Source of the DNA: Clostridiales bacterium | GTDB lineage: Bacteria; Bacillota; Clostridia; Lachnospirales; Lachnospiraceae | Assembly (NCBI GenBank): GCA_012518935.1 | Contig: JAAYRE010000127.1 | Coordinates: forward strand, 1-32,288 | DNA: 32,288 nt | Direction of reading: 5' to 3' | Made by a program: the position numbers and the translations under genes | Part shown: piece after piece, positions 9,668-17,435 of the stretch | How the letters are laid out: the number at the start of each line of letters is the position of its first letter | Position numbering within the stretch: position 1 is the stretch's first letter | The notes under the pieces: generated by a model | The model's database searches: none | Seen by the model: only the letters and a program-made list of their open reading frames with translations | What the model was told of the DNA's origin: nothing

Positions 9668-10685
9668 TAATGATGATATTTACTTAGATTCAGATGAGGA
9701 TGTATTATTAGCTTCAGATGAGGATGATTTGATATCAGATACAGATGATATAGGCTCAGTCTCCTTATCTGATAATAAAAAAGTGCTACATGTAGAAGAA
9801 AGTCATCATAAAGAACGGGTTGATAAATACTTGACTGCTATGCTAGACGACTATACCAGGTCCTATCTGCAGAAGCTAATAAGTGAAGATAGGGTGTATG
9901 TGGGGGACAAGGCCGTAAAATCCAATTTTAGAGTTGAAATCGGTCAAACCATAACTTTATACCTACCTGAGCCTATAGAGACTAAAATCGTCCCAGAAAA
10001 CATTCCTATTGATGTTATATATGAGGATGAGGATATTATTATCATCAACAAACATAAAGGTCTTGTAGTTCATCCTGCTCCCGGTCATGGCAGTGGCACC
10101 CTTGTTAATGCATTATTATATCATTGTAAAGGCAGATTATCTGCAATTAATGGGGTATTAAGACCGGGTATTGTTCACCGGATAGATAAGGATACAACAG
10201 GAGTACTTGTGGCCTGCAAGAACGATAAATCCCATCACTCAATAGCAGAGCAATTAAAGGCTCATTCAATTACAAGAAGATATCAGGCAATAGTTTATAA
10301 TAAATTCAAAGAGGACAGGGGAAGAGTAGAGTCAACCATTGGAAGACATCCAAGGGATAGAAAGAAGATGGCTGTTAATGTAAAAAATGGCAAATACGCA
10401 GCCACCAATTATCGCTTAATTGAAAACCTTGGTAATAAGTATGCCTATATTGAATGTCAATTAGAAACAGGCCGTACTCATCAAATTCGTGTCCACATGT
10501 CGAGTATTCATCATCCTATACTGGGAGATACAGTATATGGACCTGTTAAAGATCCATTTCATTTGGAAGGACAGGCATTACATGCAGGAGTTCTCGGGTT
10601 CAATCATCCAAGAACTAATGAATATGTAGAATTTACTGCACCACTTCCAAGCTATTTTACAGATTTACTTGAAAAATTAAGATGA
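9645..10685 (+). CDS. RluD-family 23S rRNA pseudouridine synthase with acidic N-terminal extension
   Basis: S4 segment, HRIDKDTTGVLVACK catalytic motif, GRTHQIRVHM; overlaps lspA by 23 bp. Confidence 0.92.
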   Translation: MIMINQINNDDIYLDSDEDVLLASDEDDLISDTDDIGSVSLSDNKKVLHVEESHHKERVDKYLTAMLDDYTRSYLQKLISEDRVYVGDKAVKSNFRVEIGQTITLYLPEPIETKIVPENIPIDVIYEDEDIIIINKHKGLVVHPAPGHGSGTLVNALLYHCKGRLSAINGVLRPGIVHRIDKDTTGVLVACKNDKSHHSIAEQLKAHSITRRYQAIVYNKFKEDRGRVESTIGRHPRDRKKMAVNVKNGKYAATNYRLIENLGNKYAYIECQLETGRTHQIRVHMSSIHHPILGDTVYGPVKDPFHLEGQALHAGVLGFNHPRTNEYVEFTAPLPSYFTDLLEKLR

Positions 10686-10707
10686 CCAAAACAAGGGGAT
10701 TATCATC

Positions 10708-12024
10708 GTGAAAAGAACCGCTATATATCAATTATTAAAATGGCAACAAACTTCAGATGTAAGACCGGTTCTAATAACCGGTGCAAAAGGCGTTGGAAAA
10801 ACATATCTAGCATATGATTTTTCTAAAGCTTTTTTTGACCATACTTTTTATCTGAACTTTGAACATGATGGATATGCAGGTAAAATATTTAATGAAAAGG
10901 ATCCTTATAAGCTTGTAAAACATATGTTAGAGTATTTTCATATAGAAGTTGATGATAATAATGAAATCGGCACAAATAATATAAACAATACAGGCAGAGT
11001 CCTTATTCTTGATGAAATAAGTCATTGTCCCCCAGCTATTGAGATGTTGATGTCACTTCAATTTACTGGAGAATTTCCAAGGATTATAGCTATCTCCAGT
11101 AATCCTATAGCAAAAGAGAAAATCAACCTATTTAATCATATTCCACTCTATCCAATGCAATTTGATGAATTCTTAGTAGCAATTGCAAAGGAGTGGTATA
11201 TTGAGACTATATATACCCATTTTGAAACCAATAAAAAAGTACCAGACATTGTACATAAAGAATTACTTGGCATATACAAGCTTTATCTTCAGATAGGTGG
11301 TATGCCTGGTATTATTAATGAATACTTGAACTTTAATAATAGCTCAAATATTCCTGAGAGGCACAATCTACTTTCAGGTACATATCAGAATTACCTTAGT
11401 CAGATAAATTCTGATGGCGATGCTTTTAAGATGATTCAGGTATTAAACAGCCTGCCTCTTCAGCTAATGAAGGAGAATAAGAAGTTCCAGTACAATATAA
11501 TTCGTAAGGGAACTACCCATGCCATGTATAAAGAGGCAATCCAAGGTCTTTCAGACTATAATTATGTTATAGCCAGTTACAAGATTGCTACAGAGGATCT
11601 TCCTAACCTTAAGTCAATAATTAAAGAAAATAAACTAAATATAGAAGATATAAATAACTTTAAGCTCTATCAATCTGATGTAGGCCTACTCTATACCCAA
11701 CTAGTAAAACAATCTCCCCCACCTTTTCAAAAGCCCATAGAAAAAGGTCTACTTGAAAATTATGTTGCTATGAATCTAGAATCCAATGGTTATCCTATTG
11801 TCTTTTGGGAATCTGATTCCATGGCCAAGGTTGACTTTTTGCTAATAAAAAGAGATGAGCTAGTTCCCATTGAAGTCTTTGTCGGTACCAATACCAGATC
11901 TAAAAGTATTAGTGTACTAAAACAGAAGATTGACATTCCATATTCCATCAAAATATCAGCTAAGAACTTCGACTTTTCAAATAATGTCAAATACGTTCCT
12001 TACTACGCTACATTTTGTATATAA
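10708..12024 (+). CDS. AAA ATPase of the DUF4143-containing type
   Basis: GTG start; Walker A TGAKGVGKT, VLILDEISHCP, C-terminal ENYVAMNLESNG..VFWESDSMAKVDFLL pattern. Confidence 0.85.
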   Translation: MKRTAIYQLLKWQQTSDVRPVLITGAKGVGKTYLAYDFSKAFFDHTFYLNFEHDGYAGKIFNEKDPYKLVKHMLEYFHIEVDDNNEIGTNNINNTGRVLILDEISHCPPAIEMLMSLQFTGEFPRIIAISSNPIAKEKINLFNHIPLYPMQFDEFLVAIAKEWYIETIYTHFETNKKVPDIVHKELLGIYKLYLQIGGMPGIINEYLNFNNSSNIPERHNLLSGTYQNYLSQINSDGDAFKMIQVLNSLPLQLMKENKKFQYNIIRKGTTHAMYKEAIQGLSDYNYVIASYKIATEDLPNLKSIIKENKLNIEDINNFKLYQSDVGLLYTQLVKQSPPPFQKPIEKGLLENYVAMNLESNGYPIVFWESDSMAKVDFLLIKRDELVPIEVFVGTNTRSKSISVLKQKIDIPYSIKISAKNFDFSNNVKYVPYYATFCI

Positions 12025-12178
12025 AGCTACAATTACTTGTACTATAATTAATACAAAAACCGGTTGTAAAATATTATATATTACAATAGCCCTGTTACAT
12101 AAAATAATACAACCGGATATTTAGTATAATTATGTAATATATTCGATAAAGATTTGTAAAGTTCATTTTAAAATAGAC

Positions 12179-12207
12179 TTGACATTCATTTTCTATTCCT
12201 ATAGAAT
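12179..12207 (+). promoter_or_regulatory. Sigma-A-type promoter TTGACA-N17-TAGAAT
   Basis: -35 TTGACA at 12179-12184 and -10 TAGAAT at 12202-12207, 17-bp spacer. Confidence 0.65.
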
Positions 12208-12222
12208 ATAATTACTGACTCA

Positions 12223-12238
12223 AACTACACATGTAGTT
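12223..12238. promoter_or_regulatory. BlaI/MecI-type operator AACTACA-CA-TGTAGTT
   Basis: 7-bp dyad matching the TACA-NN-TGTA operator core, upstream of a BlaI-like gene. Confidence 0.7.
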
Positions 12239-12295
12239 GACAGCATTTATGCTATACTACTTACATAGTATAGCATTTTAATACATACTAATCAT

Positions 12296-12331
12296 AATAT
12301 TCTATCTGGTGTTCACCTAGAATATTTTTTT
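12296..12331 (+). terminator. Rho-independent terminator or attenuator upstream of the BlaI-like gene
   Basis: AATATTCTA / TAGAATATT 9-bp stem with inner GGTG-TT-CACC, followed by a T-run. Confidence 0.7.
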
Positions 12332-12376
12332 CCATGGGACAATGTTGATTAGCTGATTATGGTTATGTATATGTTC

Positions 12377-12390
12377 TCTACATTTGTAGA
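12377..12390. promoter_or_regulatory. BlaI/MecI-type operator TCTACA-TT-TGTAGA
   Basis: Second TACA-NN-TGTA dyad, 34 bp upstream of the BlaI-like start codon. Confidence 0.7.
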
Positions 12391-12423
12391 ATAATAGGTA
12401 TAATTAAAGGGGTGTAACTTATA

Positions 12424-12795
12424 GTGGCAACGAATGAGATACGATTACATGAGGGTGAATTAAATGTTATGGAATTATTATGGTCCAACAAAGTTTTAGC
12501 TGCCAAAGATATTGCGAAGATTATTAAAGAATATATCGGTTGGGAGAAGAACACTACCTATACTGTAATTAAGCGTTTAATAGATAAAGGTGCCATTAAA
12601 AGAGAAGATCCTGGTTTTTTATGCCGTGCAGCCATATCAAAGAGAGCCGTACAAAACATAGAGACAAAAGCATTACTTAATAAATTGTTTAACGGTTCCT
12701 TAAATACCTTTTTATCTGATTATCTTAAGAATCAAGACTTATCACGAACTGAAGTAATGGAATTAGAACGAATTGTAAGTGAGCAAAGATTTTAA
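12424..12795 (+). CDS. BlaI/MecI/CopY-family winged-helix transcriptional repressor
   Basis: GTG start after aaggggtg; LHEGELNVMELLWSNKVLAAKDIAKIIKEYIGWEKNTTYTVIKRLIDKGAIKRE. Confidence 0.92.
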   Translation: MATNEIRLHEGELNVMELLWSNKVLAAKDIAKIIKEYIGWEKNTTYTVIKRLIDKGAIKREDPGFLCRAAISKRAVQNIETKALLNKLFNGSLNTFLSDYLKNQDLSRTEVMELERIVSEQRF

Positions 12796-12798
12796 TAT

Positions 12799-12845
12799 AA
12801 GGTGCCAGGCACAGTTAACATATTGTCAACTGTGCCTGGCACCTT
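12799..12845. repeat. Nested palindromic element / hairpin (18-bp arms)
   Basis: AAGGTGCCAGGCACAGTT - aacatattgtc - AACTGTGCCTGGCACCTT; each arm contains its own palindrome GTGCC-x-GGCAC. Could also terminate the BlaI-like gene. Confidence 0.85.
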
Positions 12846-12876
12846 TTGTAAAGATTATATAGATAGGTTGTGAGTT

Positions 12877-13389
12877 ATGTCTCTACATTCAAAAAAATGC
12901 GATGATATAAAACGAACAATAAGAAATCTTAAGAAGTTTGAAATTAAAATACGCTCTAATAGCCTTAGTTCAAATCACTATAATTATGAAGAAATGATAT
13001 ACCATCCTAAGAAAGTATATAACAGGCCATTAAGTAACAAGGAGCTTATATGGAACAAATTCTTTGACTTAAAGGAAGGTTCTAATACTGATGCCAAATA
13101 TACCCTTGAGAGACTTGCTCTTATGACTAAGGATGAATTTAAGGACGTGATAGAAGAGTTCTTCTATCATGTCTACTATTGGTTTTATACAGAAAGGGGT
13201 TTGTCAGACAAATCCTTTATAGATTTAGATCTTCTAACAAGGCTAGAGCTTCCCCTTGATTCAAATTATGATGATGTTATAAGGCAATTTAAGGAGCGTG
13301 TTAAGGAATATCATCCAGATAATGGGGGAGATGCCGATAAGTTCCTAGATATTATGGAAAACTATAAAAGATTTAAAACAAATAAGTAG
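12877..13389 (+). CDS. Protein with C-terminal J-domain-like segment
   Basis: C-terminus DDVIRQFKERVKEYHPDNGGDADKFLDIMENYKRFK contains the HPD motif; the N-terminal ~130 aa are unrecognised. Confidence 0.75.
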   Translation: MSLHSKKCDDIKRTIRNLKKFEIKIRSNSLSSNHYNYEEMIYHPKKVYNRPLSNKELIWNKFFDLKEGSNTDAKYTLERLALMTKDEFKDVIEEFFYHVYYWFYTERGLSDKSFIDLDLLTRLELPLDSNYDDVIRQFKERVKEYHPDNGGDADKFLDIMENYKRFKTNK

Positions 13390-13453
13390 ATGATCTCGAT
13401 TGTTTTAGTAATTTATATTAGAATTCTTAATTATAATATGGAGAATAAGTATC

Positions 13454-14161
13454 ATGGAATACAAATATGCAAAAAAAGAAAATTATGAAGATTTCGCCAG
13501 TGGAAGAGTAATATATCATGTAGGTGGTGAGCCTACCTTTCCTGTAAGATTATCCTTGGAAATATATGAACGATGTCTTAGCTATTCAGGTAAAAAGACG
13601 GATATAACCCTTTACGATTGTTGTTGTGGCGGGGCCTATATGCTTACAATCTTAGGGTTACTAAAAAACAATACAATATCAATGATATATGGAAGTGATA
13701 TAAATCAGGAAAGTATTAGATTAGCACAGGATAATCTAAGCTTGTTATCAAAATCCGGTATCAATAAGCGAAGAGCTGAACTAGAAGATCTTTATCAAAA
13801 ATACAATAAAACATCCCACCTAGAAGCGTTACAAAGCATAGACAGGATAGAGCAACTAATAGATAAGGAAGTAAGAACTTCAATATTCAATCAGAATGCA
13901 CTTGAGGTTTCAGAATTACCATTTACCCCTGATATTATAATTACCGATGTTCCTTACGGTAATATGGTTGAATGGGACCAAGGTAATGGGGGAATAAATC
14001 AAATGATGAATGCCTTATCATCAGTGTGTGGGAGTGAAACAATAATCTGCGTCTGTATGAATAAGAAGCAAAAGATTCAAACAGATCTTTATCAAAGACT
14101 TGAAAGACAGCTGATAGGGAAAAGAAAATTTGAGATTTATAGGAAAAGTAGAAGAGAATGA
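13454..14161 (+). CDS. AviRa-like rRNA (guanine) methyltransferase
   Basis: Recalled AviRa-like pattern: FASGRVIYHVGGEPTFPVRLSLEIYERCL, CCCGGAYMLTILGLL, YGSDINQESIRLAQDNLSLLSKSGINKRRAELEDLYQKYNKTSHLEA, IIITDVPYGNMVEW. Confidence 0.75.
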   Translation: MEYKYAKKENYEDFASGRVIYHVGGEPTFPVRLSLEIYERCLSYSGKKTDITLYDCCCGGAYMLTILGLLKNNTISMIYGSDINQESIRLAQDNLSLLSKSGINKRRAELEDLYQKYNKTSHLEALQSIDRIEQLIDKEVRTSIFNQNALEVSELPFTPDIIITDVPYGNMVEWDQGNGGINQMMNALSSVCGSETIICVCMNKKQKIQTDLYQRLERQLIGKRKFEIYRKSRRE

Positions 14162-14192
14162 GTAAATCTGGATAGAGTATTCAAATACCATT

Positions 14193-14224
14193 AAAAAAAG
14201 AAGGAGGAGTCGTCCCCCTCCTTC
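14193..14224 (-). terminator. Rho-independent terminator reading on the minus strand
   Basis: GAAGGAGG / CCTCCTTC stem with an A7 tract on the plus-strand 5' side, i.e. a T7 tract on the minus strand. Confidence 0.5.
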
Positions 14225-14306
14225 AAATATGAGTTAATACCAATATAAATATCTATCAGAGCTTAATCTATATAAATTTAGTCTTTAGGAGGATAAGGGA
14301 AACATT

Positions 14307-14672
14307 ATGAGTGAAATTAAAAGATACAATATTAATCAAGAGTATGCTTATTCAGAAATGGTTGAAGCAGGAGATTTTGTGTTTTTAAACTTTTGTGTCG
14401 GGAATGTTGGACAATCATTTGAAGCACAAGTTAATGGAGCTATTGATGATATGGAAAATCGATTAAAACAAATTGATTTGGCTTTAGATTCTGTTGTAAA
14501 AATGGATGTTTTGCTAAGAGACTCATGGAATATTCCTATCATGGAAAAAGTTTTCAAGGAACGTTTTAACGGTAAATATCCAGCAAGAAAAACAATACAG
14601 ACCGAATTTGCCCATATTGGTGGACCTGATGGGCTTCATATTCAGATAGATGCAATAGCATATAAAAAGTAG
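14307..14672 (+). CDS. RidA/YjgF/YER057c/UK114 family protein
   Basis: NGAIDDMENRLKQIDLALDSVVKMDVLLRD; conserved PARKTI..; C-terminal IQIDAIAY. Confidence 0.9.
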   Translation: MSEIKRYNINQEYAYSEMVEAGDFVFLNFCVGNVGQSFEAQVNGAIDDMENRLKQIDLALDSVVKMDVLLRDSWNIPIMEKVFKERFNGKYPARKTIQTEFAHIGGPDGLHIQIDAIAYKK

Positions 14673-14824
14673 GACTTATATTTAAGTTCTCATAAGAACA
14701 CCCATAGTTCGTAATGGAAAGCATGCAACAGTAGCTATCAGCCAGAAGTTTGGAAGGATTGGGAATAGGATGCATTCCCATCTATTCGCAAAACGATAGT
14801 TTAACGAATAGATGGTGTAACTTA

Positions 14825-15601
14825 TTACACTTTTAGCCCTTCTTTTAATTCTTCATGAAATAATAGATAACATAGAAAAACTGGAATCAGAAATATAACT
14901 GATGCAGGTAACATTACAGCTGGATCAAAATTCTCTGTATTGGCAATAAATGCTGACAGATTTCTTAGCTTATCATCATTAACATATAACAATGGTTGCT
15001 CAACCATGTTCCAAGCATCTGCAAACACAAAAAGTCCAACTGCAACTATACATACCTTAACCTGTGGAATAACACAATTAATTAGAACTTTAAACACTGA
15101 ATTAGTTTCAAGTCTTGCAGCTTCTATTAGTGATGAATCAAGTTCTCGCATATATTGATGAGTTACGACCACACCAAATGGAGAAAAAAACATTGGTAAT
15201 ATAATTGCCCAAGGGGTATTTATAATCCCCAAATCTCGTAAACCAATATAATTTGGTAAAACCATAACTTGGAAAGGCATCATCATATTTATAATATATA
15301 TAAGAAATGTTATCTTTTTTCCTTTAAATCTTGCAAATTTGAAGGAAAAGGCAGCTGGTATAGAAATCAGTAAGACTCCACCTGTAATCGCCACTGTATA
15401 AATAGCTGAATTCCAGAAGAATCCGAAAAAAGGAAAACAATTTAGTAATAATTGGTAATATCCATCAATACTTAATCTATTATCATTATAAATCGAACCT
15501 AAAACTGTAAGTATTACAGGAAACACAAAAATCAGTGCCAGTATAAGAACTAATATAAATAATAATATATTTTTAACCCCTCTTCTCTTTTCTTCCCTCA
15601 T
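14825..15601 (-). CDS. Carbohydrate ABC transporter permease (MalG-like)
   Basis: EAA loop EAARLETNSVFKVLINCVIPQVK; six TM segments. Confidence 0.9.
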   Translation of the reverse strand: MREEKRRGVKNILLFILVLILALIFVFPVILTVLGSIYNDNRLSIDGYYQLLLNCFPFFGFFWNSAIYTVAITGGVLLISIPAAFSFKFARFKGKKITFLIYIINMMMPFQVMVLPNYIGLRDLGIINTPWAIILPMFFSPFGVVVTHQYMRELDSSLIEAARLETNSVFKVLINCVIPQVKVCIVAVGLFVFADAWNMVEQPLLYVNDDKLRNLSAFIANTENFDPAVMLPASVIFLIPVFLCYLLFHEELKEGLKV

Positions 15602-16410
15602 GACTGAAATCTCCTTTGTGTTCTTAGTCCTATAACAACAATCAATAGGACTAAGAATGATGTCAATATTGAACTAGTCGCTAAGGCTTGATAATCGAAC
15701 TTAAGAAAATTGTTATTCATGTAATACTGCAATGTATAACTATGATTAGGTGGATACTTATTACCGTAATATAGATAACTTTCCTTAAATATCTTAAAAC
15801 TATTAACTATAGAAAGTAATACTATAAAAAATATAGTTGGTGCTATCATGGGAACTGTTATTTTCCTATATATTGTTCCTATCTTTGCTCCATCAATTTT
15901 TGCCGCCTCATATACTTCACGGTCTATTGTGGTCAGTGCGGCTGTAAGAAGAATAATACATATCCCAATATACTTCCAGACAAACAAGGCATATATAGGC
16001 ATTACTGAAGTTGATCTTTCAAATAATATCTGCCATATTACAACTATACTTGCTGTTGGAATTAGCATTGGTAAAATAAAAGCATCCCTTAACCTGGGGA
16101 ATTTATATAACTGATATGTAATTAATAAGGATATAACTATAGCTAATATAACTATAATAGGCACTCCTATTAGGATAAGTAATAAACTATTCTTCATGGC
16201 TAACTGAAAATATGGATTTGATAATGTTTTCATGTAATTGCTTAAGCCCACTATCTTTCTACTAAATTGATTATCAATTACTGAGTAATATAAAACTCTT
16301 ATGTAGGGCCAAAAGAAAAATATAATACTTCCAATCAGGCTTGGAAGGAGCAATAATTTGGATCTTGTATTCCAACTTAAGGTTTTCTTTTTTTGCTTTA
16401 ATCTATTCAT
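15598..16410 (-). CDS. Carbohydrate ABC transporter permease (MalF-like)
   Basis: EAA loop EAAKIDGAKIGTIYRKITVPMIAP; likely start MNRLKQKKK at 16410 (the ORF extends to 16455). 4-bp overlap with the MalG-like gene. Confidence 0.88.
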   Translation of the reverse strand: MNRLKQKKKTLSWNTRSKLLLLPSLIGSIIFFFWPYIRVLYYSVIDNQFSRKIVGLSNYMKTLSNPYFQLAMKNSLLLILIGVPIIVILAIVISLLITYQLYKFPRLRDAFILPMLIPTASIVVIWQILFERSTSVMPIYALFVWKYIGICIILLTAALTTIDREVYEAAKIDGAKIGTIYRKITVPMIAPTIFFIVLLSIVNSFKIFKESYLYYGNKYPPNHSYTLQYYMNNNFLKFDYQALATSSILTSFLVLLIVVIGLRTQRRFQS

Positions 16411-17075
16411 TGATAACATATACTTCACATCCATCCTGAATAATTTCAAACCCATCTATAATAATCTTGTTCATTCCGTATAAGCCCTTAAGAATCTCAT
16501 AACTATCTTCATTCGAACGGCCTATTTCAACTTTCTCTGTAACATTTCTAACAACAGTACGTATTTCTCCATTGATCATTTCAGATGAGAGAATGTAAAT
16601 CTCATGGTTATCATATAATTCCTTGGGAATCCCAATTTCCATATCATAGTCCCTATTAGTATTCCCACTACCACTTTCATCCGCATACTCTTCTACTTCA
16701 AAAATCTCAAACTTAACATCAGTAACCTTTACCCTGGGTAAGGAGGCTACGTGAATTTTCCTGGCACTATACAGGATCTCTACAAAGTAATACTTGGTTA
16801 TGTTCTTCTTTAATATTCACACCTAGCTTACCATAACCCTCTTCATCTTCACCTACTACAACCAGTGAATCATCCTTTAATGCATTCTTCAAAATAATAA
16901 TATCTTTGCCAAAATCTAATGCTTCACTATCTAATGGTTTACTGATGTTTTTATTATCTGTTATGTCAATATTTATCTCTTCTAACTCATCATAATTATT
17001 ACTTGTCTTTGAGTCCGAACAACCAGTAATAAAAAAACATAAAGTGAAAATCATTATTAGCCTAGTTGTTTTCAT
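16403..17075 (-). pseudogene. Frameshifted lipoprotein, adaptor-like C-terminus
   Basis: N-terminal part MKTTRLIMIFTLCFFITGCSDS (lipobox) ends at a TAG at 16767. The frame of the C-terminal ORF (16403-16642) stays open upstream across that stop (ITKYYFVEILYSARKIHVASLPRVKVTDVKFEIFEVEEYADESGSGNTNRDYD|MEIGIP...), which implies one +1 shift near 16770-16815. Confidence 0.65.
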
Positions 17076-17262
17076 ACCTGCAATACTCCTTAATTTATTA
17101 TCTTAATTGTTTTAAAAGACATTACAAAATATAACTTCTCAACATCATATTAAATGAATAAAACATCATTCTCCTATATTTTAACATATATCTAGAAATA
17201 ATTCCATACATTCCCATACTTACTTTCATAACTACTAATAAATATAGAAATATAGAAATATC

Positions 17263-17294
17263 AAAAAAGACCAAAGTCGTTACTCTTTGATCTT
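17263..17294 (-). terminator. Rho-independent terminator on the minus strand
   Basis: Minus strand AAGATCAAAG-agtaacga-CTTTGGTCTTTTTT (one G-U pair). Confidence 0.65.
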
Positions 17295-17435
17295 AGTAAA
17301 TGTGCATATATATTCTATTTAATATTTTGATTTTCTTTAACACTATAGGATATTTTCCCAAAGTTTTTAAACATTTCCGTATCTCCTTTATATAAATATT
17401 CATTACAGCACAATTATCTCTAGTTAGATATTAGA

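Noticed and set aside
17221-17262. ATATAGAAATATAGAAATA tandem in the intergenic region
   Set aside because: Short AT-rich two-copy repeat; likely compositional.
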